Positions 15,822 to 23,508 of a stretch of 45,604 nt of DNA are shown one piece after another. The translations under genes and the position numbers were made by a program. The stretch comes from Desulfovibrio sp. Its GTDB lineage: Bacteria; Desulfobacterota; Desulfovibrionia; Desulfovibrionales; Desulfovibrionaceae. Below the pieces are notes generated by a model, which was given only the letters and a program-made list of their open reading frames with translations, was not told the origin of the DNA and did not search any database. Within the stretch, counting starts at the first letter, position 1; every line of letters begins with the position of its first letter. The stretch is from contig JAISTH010000091.1 of NCBI GenBank assembly GCA_031272715.1, forward strand, positions 1 to 45,604, read 5' to 3'.

Positions 15822-18590
15822 TCATGGCTCCCGGAGGGCCCGTATCGCCCGGAACGTCCGCTCGCAGTTCCCCGTGTCCCTGTATGGGAATGTCGCTTCG
15901 ATTCGCTCGAGATGGACGGGATCCACCGCGCCGTTGCCGACCATGCCCAGTTCCAGTTCCCGGAGAAGATCCGGGAGCCCTTCCGTGACGGGGCCGAAGC
16001 CGTCCCGTTCGTAGTCGAACCATCCCGGCACCTCCATGTTGTGGGAGCCGGAGAGGTGTTCCGCCCTGTCGAACTGCCAGTAGACGATCTTGCGGGGGAG
16101 GCAGGCTGCGGTGAAGGCGACGGTGCTGTAGTCCGTGAGGAGGATGGAGCAGGCGAGGATGTCCTCCTGGAGGTCCGGGGTGGGGGATGCGGCGATGTCC
16201 GGGACGTCGATCCAGGGAGGAGGGGCGAGGAGGGGGAGGTGGCATCGGACGTGGGGGTGGGTGCGGAAGGTGACGCCGTAGCCGTGGCGTTCGGCGAGGG
16301 TCCGCAGTTCCTCGGCGTGGAGGAGTCTGCGCCAGTTGACGATGAAGTCGGAGGCGAGGAGGGTTTCGAGTTCGCTTCGGGTGAATCCCCCTGTGCATGG
16401 ACGTCCCGCCGGATCCCGGGCATCGAAGGGGGGCCGTTCCCAGGGAAGGCGCACCGGGAGGTGTCCCCGCCATGTGGGCATGATCAGGAGACGGCGTTCG
16501 GGCTTTCGGGTGCGGCTGAGCAGCGCGTCGATCCTGGGCAGTCCCGTGAGCGCGACCTCCTTTGCGGTGAAGCGGTACGGGCCGCCCTCGGCCAGGAGAT
16601 GGCCGGCTTCCCCGTACGTCATGACGCAGATGAGGTCGATGCGGGCCCGTGCGTACATGGCGGACATGTCCCCCTTGAGGATGCCGTGGCTTGCGAGGGT
16701 GAAGGAGAAGGGGGCGGTTCGGGGGGCGAGCAGGCTTTCCGCGGCGATGCGGCTCTCGATGTTGGAGGAGACGAGATGGGCGCAGGAGGCGAGGGCGCGG
16801 ATGTGCTCCGGGCTCCCGCAGTCCAGGATGCGCGCGCCGGTGGCAAGAAGGCGTCCCCGGTCCGGGGCGTCCTTGCCCATGACGAACCATGCGTTGATCT
16901 CGGGATGGTGCCGCACGACGTGCAGGCAGAGGTGTTCGGCGTTCTCCCGGGCCTCCATGGGGCCGTCGATGAAGAGCCAGCAGTCCCGGTACGGGTCTTC
17001 TGCGTGGGCGATGGCCCCCGGGGACGTCCCGACGTGGGCGAGGGGGTCCTTGTCGTCCGGATTGTTGCCCGAATTTCCCCCGTCCTGCCCGTCCCCTCGG
17101 GGATGGTCCCATATCCTTGCCGCCGGGCCGGACCTCCGGGCATCGAGGCAAGGTCTCCCCGGGGCGAGGGCCTCCTCCGCAAGGCGAGGGTCGAGCGTGG
17201 TCCCCATGTCCCGGCCGAGCATCCGGAAGCGCGTTCCCTCTTGGGCGGTTTCGACGGGGGACCGGCGATCCCGCAGACGCAGCCAGAAGAGGCGTTCGGG
17301 TGCAAACGTCTCGTCCAGGAATCTCCGCCCCGCATGCCGTTCGTGGAGGATCTCGAGCTTCGCGCCCTTTTGGCAAAAGGCGATCCCGGCATCGCCGGTC
17401 ACGGCCATCTTGATCCATCCCTTCCACGGGTCGAAGGCAAGGGCGCTTATCCACAGGGTGTCGCCTGACACGCCAAGGAGGCGTTCCACGAGATGTTCCC
17501 CCATGGGGGAGGGGGCGTCGCCGTATGCCTCCCGGAGCGCGATGCCGGGATCGCACAGGGCGAGGGTGCGGGCGAAGCGGTCCCGCAGGGCCTTCGCCGT
17601 TGTGAAGGGACGGTATGAGGCCGCGCCTCTCGTGGAGGCGTAGAGTTCCGCCTGGGCCATGAAGGAGGTGAGGACCATGCGCTGGGCGAAGGCGGGGACG
17701 TGGCCGAGGCGGCCCAGGATGTCCTTGAGGGTGCGGGCGTAGCCGAGGTCGAAGACCTCCGTGTGGAACGCCGGGTCGTTCCGGAAGGTATCCGCGAAGG
17801 AGAAGGCGTTCCCTCGAAGACGCCGGACGTGGACGGCTTCCGGGAGGACGCCGATGGCGTCCCGTTCGCTGTCCTCCCCCCTCATGGCCAGGATGCAGGC
17901 GATGTTGAATTCCGTGTCGGCGAAGAAGGGCCGGATGTCGTCTTTCAGGCGCAGACGGTGCCGGTCGAGGAAGGCGCGGTCGTACACGACCGAGGTGATC
18001 GAGGGAACCTGCCACTCCCCGCAGTCCCGGGCGGGCATCCACCGTGGTCCCGAAGCGAACTGACGCCGCAGGTGGTGGGAGTCCTGGAGGGAACCGTGGC
18101 GGTCGGCGTGGAAGAGGCGGCGGCAGCAGACCATGCCGACGCGGGCGCTTTCCGGGAGGGAGAGGAATCTGTCCGCGGCGGCGAGGAAGGCCGGATCCAG
18201 GAACTCCTCGGCCTCGCAGAAGGTGAGCCACACGCTTGTCGCGAGGTCGATGCCGAGGTTGCATGCGGCGGCGTGGGAGAGGCCTTCTGCGGGGATCCAT
18301 CGGAGATTCGGCAGGGATTTTCGCCATGTCTCGATGCAGGCGCGGGTGGCGCGGCCGTTCGTGCCGCCGTCGAGGCACAGCGTTTCGAGGCTCGTCGTGT
18401 CCGCCGTCTGGAGGGCCAGGGAGGCCAGCAGGTCTCCGAGGCCCCGTCCCGTGTCAGCGAGGGGGACGACGACGGTGTAGGTCCGGGCGAGGCGCCTTCG
18501 CGGGACGCCAGGGGACGCTCCGGATGCGGTCGTCCCGGACGGCGGGCGCGTGTCCTGTCCGTGCGGGGGGTGCGCCGGATGGCGGCTCAC
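15822..18590 (-). CDS. GT2-like / CDP-glycerol glycerophosphotransferase (TagF-like) fusion
   Basis: A 922-residue protein. Residues ~37-150 resemble a GT-A domain (TYTVVVPLADTGRGLGDLL, LCLDGGTNGRAT), but the DxD position reads FCEAEEFLD. Residues ~530-915 match the CDP-glycerol:polyglycerophosphate glycerophosphotransferase family (PF04464). Visible are SHGILKGDM and VALTGLPRIDALL, then FRTHPH, then LLTDYSTVAFTAACLPRKIV, the typical DYSS segment. Such enzymes polymerise or attach glycerol- or polyol-phosphate in teichoic acids and in some Gram-negative capsules. Start chosen at GTG 18590, which overlaps the dehydrogenase stop (GTGA) and fits the operon's habit; the frame is open much farther upstream only as a shadow. 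It suggests a phosphodiester in the product. Confidence 0.8.
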   Translation of the reverse strand: MSRHPAHPPHGQDTRPPSGTTASGASPGVPRRRLARTYTVVVPLADTGRGLGDLLASLALQTADTTSLETLCLDGGTNGRATRACIETWRKSLPNLRWIPAEGLSHAAACNLGIDLATSVWLTFCEAEEFLDPAFLAAADRFLSLPESARVGMVCCRRLFHADRHGSLQDSHHLRRQFASGPRWMPARDCGEWQVPSITSVVYDRAFLDRHRLRLKDDIRPFFADTEFNIACILAMRGEDSERDAIGVLPEAVHVRRLRGNAFSFADTFRNDPAFHTEVFDLGYARTLKDILGRLGHVPAFAQRMVLTSFMAQAELYASTRGAASYRPFTTAKALRDRFARTLALCDPGIALREAYGDAPSPMGEHLVERLLGVSGDTLWISALAFDPWKGWIKMAVTGDAGIAFCQKGAKLEILHERHAGRRFLDETFAPERLFWLRLRDRRSPVETAQEGTRFRMLGRDMGTTLDPRLAEEALAPGRPCLDARRSGPAARIWDHPRGDGQDGGNSGNNPDDKDPLAHVGTSPGAIAHAEDPYRDCWLFIDGPMEARENAEHLCLHVVRHHPEINAWFVMGKDAPDRGRLLATGARILDCGSPEHIRALASCAHLVSSNIESRIAAESLLAPRTAPFSFTLASHGILKGDMSAMYARARIDLICVMTYGEAGHLLAEGGPYRFTAKEVALTGLPRIDALLSRTRKPERRLLIMPTWRGHLPVRLPWERPPFDARDPAGRPCTGGFTRSELETLLASDFIVNWRRLLHAEELRTLAERHGYGVTFRTHPHVRCHLPLLAPPPWIDVPDIAASPTPDLQEDILACSILLTDYSTVAFTAACLPRKIVYWQFDRAEHLSGSHNMEVPGWFDYERDGFGPVTEGLPDLLRELELGMVGNGAVDPVHLERIEATFPYRDTGNCERTFRAIRALREP

Positions 18591-20098
18591 CCTTGCGGCC
18601 CGTGTGTCCCGGGCAGGCCCGAGGGTCTGGAGTCGGGGCGGGTTCCGGGATCGCGTTCCGGGACGACGGCGTCCTGGTGGAGGACATCGGGCCCTGCGGG
18701 GGCGACGCCGGCCTCGGGGCGGCGTTCCGGGATCCAGAGGGTGGCGATGCGGCTCTCGGCGGCGACCGGGTCGATGCATCGGCCCGCCGGCACGTAGTCC
18801 ACGTTGCCTGCCGTCTGCACGCTCCGGTTGAGGATGCGCCAGCAGTCCACGACGCAGGCGCGGCCGTCGACGCCCCCCAGCATCTCCGCCCGCAGGGCGG
18901 CGAAGGCCGGATCCGGGGTCGCCACCACCACGAGGTCGGCGTCCGCGACGCAGGCCCCGAGGGACGGGGCGACGGCGGACTTGCCGAGGATCTTCGAGGC
19001 CTCCTCCCCGGCCAGGGGATCGTAGCCGGCAACGATGTATCCGGCGTCCCGGAGCGTCATGCACAGGGCCAGCCCCGCCGAGTCCTCCGTGACATGCGTC
19101 TGGGGCTTGTATGCGAGTCCCAGGACCGCGGCCTTGCCCGACGCCGGGATGCGCCCCGCAAGGCTCGCGAGCAGGCGTCTGCCCCTTGCCCGGTTCCCGG
19201 CGTCGTTGGCGGCGAGCACCCCGGTGTCCGCGCCGACCTGGCGTCCGAGGAATGCCAGGGCCGCATTGTCCCTGGGGAAGCAGGGCCCTCCGAAGCCGAG
19301 CCCTCCCGTGAGGCAGCGTCTGCCGATGCGCCCGTCCGCCCCCACGATCTCGCTCACCGCGTCCACATCGCCCCCGGGCACCCCTTGGCACAGTTCCGCC
19401 AGCAGGTTCCCGAAGGATATCTTCAGGGTGATGAAGCCGTTCACGGCGATCTTGGCGAGTTCGGCGTTCTCGAGGGTGGTCCGCCGCATGGGCGCGAGAT
19501 TGGAGCCGACCCGTCGCAGGATCGCGGCCACCGCGTCTCCGGACCGCTCGTCGAACTGTCCGATCAGGTGGAAGTCCGGGGCGAGGAAGTCCCGGATGAC
19601 GGAGCCGAGGGCCACGAACGCCGGGTTGTAGCAGAGCCCGAAGTCCCGGCCGCATTTTCTGCCCGAGGCGCGTTCAAGCACCGGGAGCAGGCCGTGGCGG
19701 GTGGAACCCGGGAGCACCGTGCTCGTCAGGGCGATCGCGTGATAGCCCTCCTTCCCCTTCAAGGCCTTGCCCATGGCCTCGAAGCATGCCGCGGCGAAGT
19801 CGAGGGAGAAGGCCCCCCGCTCGTCGCTCGGCGTCGGCACCACCACGAAGGTGACGCCGGAGTGCAGCACCGCTTCGGCCATGTCCATGGTCGCCCGGAG
19901 GCGATCGCCGCAGCCGGCCATGGCCTCGTCGAGACCCGTCTCCCGCACCGGGGCGCGTCCCCTGTTGACGGCGTCCACCGTCTGTCCGCAGGTGTCCACG
20001 CCTATGACGTGCAGCCCCTGGACGGCCATGGCGGCGGCCATGCTGGCCCCGAGCTTGCCGAGGCCGACGACGGAGACGTCCGCATCGATGAACTTCAT
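18587..20098 (-). CDS. UDP-glucose/GDP-mannose dehydrogenase family enzyme
   Basis: A 503-residue NAD-dependent nucleotide-sugar dehydrogenase that oxidises C6 to a carboxylate by two NAD steps. Visible: DVSVVGLGKLGASMAAAMA (NAD-binding), VVVPTPSDERG, NPAFVALGSVIRDFLAPD, the central-domain helix ENAELAKIAVNGF, the catalytic GFGGPCFPRD with Cys near residue 272, and VLGLAYKPQTHVTEDS opening the C-terminal domain. The C-terminus carries ~40 extra residues. ATG 20098 overlaps the methyltransferase stop (ATGA) and has the expected N-terminus. Substrate (UDP- or GDP-sugar, perhaps heptose) not determinable. Confidence 0.88.
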   Translation of the reverse strand: MKFIDADVSVVGLGKLGASMAAAMAVQGLHVIGVDTCGQTVDAVNRGRAPVRETGLDEAMAGCGDRLRATMDMAEAVLHSGVTFVVVPTPSDERGAFSLDFAAACFEAMGKALKGKEGYHAIALTSTVLPGSTRHGLLPVLERASGRKCGRDFGLCYNPAFVALGSVIRDFLAPDFHLIGQFDERSGDAVAAILRRVGSNLAPMRRTTLENAELAKIAVNGFITLKISFGNLLAELCQGVPGGDVDAVSEIVGADGRIGRRCLTGGLGFGGPCFPRDNAALAFLGRQVGADTGVLAANDAGNRARGRRLLASLAGRIPASGKAAVLGLAYKPQTHVTEDSAGLALCMTLRDAGYIVAGYDPLAGEEASKILGKSAVAPSLGACVADADLVVVATPDPAFAALRAEMLGGVDGRACVVDCWRILNRSVQTAGNVDYVPAGRCIDPVAAESRIATLWIPERRPEAGVAPAGPDVLHQDAVVPERDPGTRPDSRPSGLPGTHGPQG

Positions 20099-21147
20099 GG
20101 AATCCTTTCCTCCCTTGTCCGTTGGAACGACTCTGTTGATGTCGCGGCATCGTTGCCGCAGGGCGCGGAGGGTCCTCCCTCCGCGAGGCGCGCGTCGACG
20201 CACAGGTGCCAGCCGGCGACGCTTTCGAGCCGCTTGAAAAGCCGTGGGCCCATGGCCCGGAAGATCGGTCGCAGCCGATGGACGTGGCGGACGTAGTCCG
20301 CGACGACGTATGGGAACACGTGGGTCTTGAAGATGCGGGTCGCCGTCAGACCCTCGAGCAGCCGCGCCAGGGTGCGCCGGGTGTATGTGTAGGTGACGGG
20401 GCAGCCCGTCTGGGCCTCGGACCGCTCCGCCACGTGCCGGTCCACCTCCCAGGGCCTGTCGAGGAGGCGGGAGGCCGCGATCTCCAGCACCTTGAGGGAC
20501 AGGCGGCTGTAGACCATGAGTTTCATGACGGAGGCGTCGTCCATGTATGCCCGCATGGAGCGGATGGCCGCCTTCGGGTTCGGGGTGTGGTGGACGACGC
20601 CGAAGGCGTAGACGAGGTCGTAGGGTTCGATGGGGACGTGGCGTCCCAGGTCCTCGGCGTTGGCGAGTCTGAAGTCGATGGCCTCCGCGATGCCGAAGAT
20701 CTCGGCCCGTTTCCGGGCGAGGGAGAGGGATGCCGCCGAGATGTCCACGGCGGTGACCCTGGCGCCGTTGCGCGCGAAGTTCATGGTGTCGGTGCCGATG
20801 CCGCATCCCACCTCCAGCACCCGTTTGCCGCGCCAGCGGGAGAATTCCGCGAAGGCGGGGATGTGGGGCTCCACGAGATACTTGCGCCGTTCCACCTCGT
20901 CGAAGTACTCCCGGGTGCCCGGTTCCCGGAGGGAGTGCCGGACGTTGCAGGGCCTGCGGTCCCAGAAGGCCGCCACCTCCTCGATGGTGCGCGTGGCGAA
21001 GGGTCCATCGGCAGGGGGCATCGGCCGCAGGTTTTCCGCATCCCGTGGCGCATGGGCAAGGATCGGGCCACGGGACCCTTCCGGGACTCCTTCGGGCATC
21101 GGTCTCTCCGTGACGCCGAAGTCATTTTGCGAAAACTCTGGCGTCAT
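20095..21147 (-). CDS. Class I SAM-dependent methyltransferase
   Basis: A 350-residue protein. The SAM-binding core begins near residue 108 with RVLEVGCGIGTDTMNFARNG (motif I), then VTAVDIS with the ribose-binding acidic residue, ANAEDLG, and DLVYAFGVVHHTPNP (motif with HH). An N-terminal ~100 residues includes FWDRRPCNVRHSLREPGT, seen in methyltransferases of polysaccharide loci. Probable role: O-methylation of a sugar or of the glycan end. Start ATG 21147 overlaps the upstream glycosyltransferase stop by 4 nt; its own stop overlaps the dehydrogenase start by 4 nt. Confidence 0.85.
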   Translation of the reverse strand: MTPEFSQNDFGVTERPMPEGVPEGSRGPILAHAPRDAENLRPMPPADGPFATRTIEEVAAFWDRRPCNVRHSLREPGTREYFDEVERRKYLVEPHIPAFAEFSRWRGKRVLEVGCGIGTDTMNFARNGARVTAVDISAASLSLARKRAEIFGIAEAIDFRLANAEDLGRHVPIEPYDLVYAFGVVHHTPNPKAAIRSMRAYMDDASVMKLMVYSRLSLKVLEIAASRLLDRPWEVDRHVAERSEAQTGCPVTYTYTRRTLARLLEGLTATRIFKTHVFPYVVADYVRHVHRLRPIFRAMGPRLFKRLESVAGWHLCVDARLAEGGPSAPCGNDAATSTESFQRTREERIP

Positions 21148-22496
21148 GTCGCGGATCCCTTCCATCCGAGGCGTCGCAGCCACCGCACGAGGCCCGTCAG
21201 CGCGGCGAGCCCGATGCGGCCCACGGGATGTCCTTCCAGGAATCCCGCCCTTGCGTAGCGGCGGACCTTGTCGGGGTTCAGGGCGTACCTGTAGTACGTC
21301 CGCTGCAGGCACACGGCGGCGTCGTGGGCGTCGTGCAGGGCCGAGGGGGAACGGAGGTCGCCGGAACACGGGGGGCTCCCCGGCACTTCCACGATCCCCG
21401 ACGCCGTGAAGACGGTCTCCTTGAGATCGAAGTCCCGCAGGCCCCATTTCGGGGAGTTCAGCCGCATGCCCGGGGTCCTGCGCAGGTCTTCGACGACCGT
21501 GTGCCAGATCACGGTGTCGTCGAGGATGGGCAGGCACCGGGCGACGCAGTCGGCGATGAAGCGGGTTCTTGCGTCCTTGTCGGCGTTCCAGGCCACGTCC
21601 CGCATCGCCCCGGTCCCCTGGCCGTGCTCGAGGTGGTAGCAGACGAGGGGCGGCAGGAAGGATGTCTCGAGGTAGCCCGCTGCGTGGGCGGCGACGCAGC
21701 CCACGCTGTCCAGGTGCAGGGACTGGGTCTCGAACTCCCCGTATCCGCGGAGCAGTCTCCATGCGTCCCCGTGCATGAGGGTGAAGTCGCCGCAGGCGTT
21801 GGTGAAGAGGCGTTCCGCGGGGGCGTCCGCCGCGAGGGCCACCACCCTTGCCGAGCCGCAGGAGCCGTATGTCGCTCCGGGGAAGGGGCCGGCGTTCGTG
21901 TGTCCGGGGATGGGATGGGCGTCGGCTTTCTTTTTCCGGTCGCGTTCAGGCCCGGGAAGCCGTCTGCGGTTGCGGCGCAGGAGGTTCGCGGGGGTGCGCA
22001 GGTACCGTTGCAAGGCCCGGTGGTTCTCCTCGGGGATGTCGGGGCGCACGTCCCAGCGTTCCGCCCGGTACATGCGGCGGGGATCCAGGGCGCGCTGGGC
22101 GATGGCCTCGAAGAGGGCGTCGTCCAGCAGCACGTCCACGTTGGTGGCGAGGAGGAACTCGCCCCGTGCGCGGCGCAGTCCGACGTTCTTGCCTATCATC
22201 TGGAAGAGGGGCTGGTGCTGGGCGTGATGCAGGGCCATGTGCACCTGCGCCGGGACCGTGATGATCCTGGTCGTGAAGAGGGAGTGGGCGGGGATGCACA
22301 GTTCCTCGGCCAGGGGCGGGGCATCGTGGGGTGGATTCCACTCCACGAGGACGAGTTCCGTGGGGAGACGGAAGGCACGGGCCTGCCAGGCGAGGGATCG
22401 CATGAAGAGTCGGGTTCTGCGGGCGAGGTCGCCGCCGTGGCCGTCGTTGCGTGAGACGGCCACCACCGAGAGCCATGGAGGAAGCGGGATGGCCAT
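21144..22496 (-). CDS. GT-A family glycosyltransferase
   Basis: A 450-residue protein of a GT2-like family. Visible: LSVVAVSRNDGHGGDLARRT (N-terminal strand with RND), LVLVEWNPPHDAPPL, IITVPAQVHMAL, KNVGLRRARGEFLLATNVDV with the DVD metal motif, and YRAERWDVRPDIP. The middle has a basic insert (LLRRNRRRLPGPERDRKKK). The ATG at 22496 is used because it gives the family's natural N-terminus and follows the TGA of the repeat ORF by one base (TGACATG). The frame is open to 22745 through an 18-bp repeat tract, which would add ~83 Pro/Ser/Phe-rich residues. Paralogue of the product of 23505-25088. Confidence 0.8.
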   Translation of the reverse strand: MAIPLPPWLSVVAVSRNDGHGGDLARRTRLFMRSLAWQARAFRLPTELVLVEWNPPHDAPPLAEELCIPAHSLFTTRIITVPAQVHMALHHAQHQPLFQMIGKNVGLRRARGEFLLATNVDVLLDDALFEAIAQRALDPRRMYRAERWDVRPDIPEENHRALQRYLRTPANLLRRNRRRLPGPERDRKKKADAHPIPGHTNAGPFPGATYGSCGSARVVALAADAPAERLFTNACGDFTLMHGDAWRLLRGYGEFETQSLHLDSVGCVAAHAAGYLETSFLPPLVCYHLEHGQGTGAMRDVAWNADKDARTRFIADCVARCLPILDDTVIWHTVVEDLRRTPGMRLNSPKWGLRDFDLKETVFTASGIVEVPGSPPCSGDLRSPSALHDAHDAAVCLQRTYYRYALNPDKVRRYARAGFLEGHPVGRIGLAALTGLVRWLRRLGWKGSAT

Positions 22497-22497
22497 G

Positions 22498-23508
22498 TCA
22501 AGTGCGTGCGGCGAAGGACCGCGCCGCATCGGGTTGAGGGGTTCGGAAGGGAAGCGCTGTGGGGAAGGGAAGCGCTGTGGGGAAGGGAAGCACTGTGGGG
22601 GAGGAAAGCGCTGTGGGGGAGGAAAGCGCTGTGGGGAAGGGAAGCAAGGCTTGGAAGGGAGAGAGGGCCCGGAAAGGAGCGAGATCCCGGAAAGGAGGGA
22701 GATCCCGAAAAGGAGGGATGGGTCGGGATGGGGCCGCAAAGCCATGCCGGTTCAGGCGCAGGGCCGGGCCGGGGCGCATGTCCGCGTTCCGGCCGGGGGA
22801 CGTCCTCAGGATCTTCCCGGGATGCAGGGCAATGCCGCTTCGGCCGCACCCGGGGGGTTCCATCGGGATGTATTCTTCTCCCGGGCAAGAGCCACGGAAC
22901 ATCCCGGCATTCCGGAACATCCCCGTCGGCGGGGCCCAGGGGGCGGCAGTCCCTGCGTCCCACGCATCCTCTGCCGGAGCGTGTATGCGTGCCGGAATGC
23001 GGGCCATGCCCGCCGGGATGCGTATGTCTGCCGGGATGTGCATGACTATCGGAATGCGGACTTCGCCTGCTGCAATGCGGGCTTCGCCCGATGCACCCCG
23101 TGCTTCCCCCGCCGGCATCCTCGTTTCTTCCACCGGACCCCGGGCCGCGATCGCAGGGAGATGGGCCTCGCCCGCTGGAACTCGGGCTATGCCCATCGGA
23201 ATGGGGGCTTCGCCTGCTGCAATGCGGACCTCGTCCGCCGGAATGACGGCTTCCCCCGCCGGCCCCCGGGCCGCGATCGCAGGGAAATGGACCTCGCCCG
23301 CCGGAACTCGGGCTATGCCCATCGGAATGCGGACTTCGCCTGCTGCAATGCGGACCTCCCCCGCCAGACCCCAGACCACGGTCGCAGGGCAATGGGCTTC
23401 CCCCGCCGCAATGCGGGCTTCACCCGCCGCAATGCGGCCTTCGTCCGCCGCACCTCGGGCCTTCCCGGCCGGAACATCGCCGCCCGTCCGCCACGCACCC
23501 GGCCTCAT
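22498..23508 (-). CDS. Tandem-repeat ORF, unknown function
   Basis: A 336-codon ORF whose ATG overlaps the upstream glycosyltransferase stop (ATGA, 23505-23508) and whose TGA is one base before the next gene's ATG. That is the spacing of a translated, coupled cistron. The N-terminal ~175 residues are imperfect heptapeptides of the type IAAGEVR / IPMGIAR / VPAGEAH. A ~90-residue non-repeat middle follows (GMFRNAGMFRGSCPGEEY...), with mostly G/C third codon bases. The last ~65 residues are hexapeptides such as PFPTAL and PPFRDL. No signal peptide or membrane helix. No family recognised. The repeat half has weak third-position GC bias, so a non-coding minisatellite cannot be excluded. Confidence 0.5.
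   Translation of the reverse strand: MRPGAWRTGGDVPAGKARGAADEGRIAAGEARIAAGEAHCPATVVWGLAGEVRIAAGEVRIPMGIARVPAGEVHFPAIAARGPAGEAVIPADEVRIAAGEAPIPMGIARVPAGEAHLPAIAARGPVEETRMPAGEARGASGEARIAAGEVRIPIVMHIPADIRIPAGMARIPARIHAPAEDAWDAGTAAPWAPPTGMFRNAGMFRGSCPGEEYIPMEPPGCGRSGIALHPGKILRTSPGRNADMRPGPALRLNRHGFAAPSRPIPPFRDLPPFRDLAPFRALSPFQALLPFPTALSSPTALSSPTVLPFPTALPFPTALPFRTPQPDAARSFAART
22545..22735. repeat. 18-bp tandem repeat tract
   Basis: About five units of the type GGGAAGCGCTGTGGGGAA (two adjacent identical, others with 1-3 changes, around 22550-22645), followed by a degenerate run of GGGAGAGATCCCGGAAAGGA-like units to 22735. In the repeat ORF each unit encodes six residues (PFPTAL); in the neighbouring glycosyltransferase frame it reads FPSPQR. 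The 18-bp period is the same as the tract at 14243-14386. Confidence 0.75.
22960..23495. repeat. 21-bp minisatellite, ~25 units, with a 126-bp higher-order repeat
   Basis: Consecutive 21-bp units on the plus strand such as AATGCGGACTTCGCCTGCTG+C, AACTCGGGCTATGCCCATCG+G and AATGCGGGCTTCACCCGCCG+C. A six-unit block recurs 126 bp apart (the CGGGCCGCGATCGCAGGGA segment at 23141 and 23267). A few units near 22990-23040 are 18 bp. All lengths are multiples of three. Confidence 0.85.

Noticed and set aside
18591-19655. Possible N-terminal extension of the 922-residue fusion to 1277 residues
   Set aside because: The added part is a different frame of the nucleotide-sugar dehydrogenase gene, and the GTGA overlap at 18590 gives a natural start.
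22497-22745. Extension of the glycosyltransferase start to 22745 through FPSPQR repeats
   Set aside because: The paralogue begins at the equivalent of 22496, and the repeat ORF ends one base before that ATG. Kept as an alternative only.
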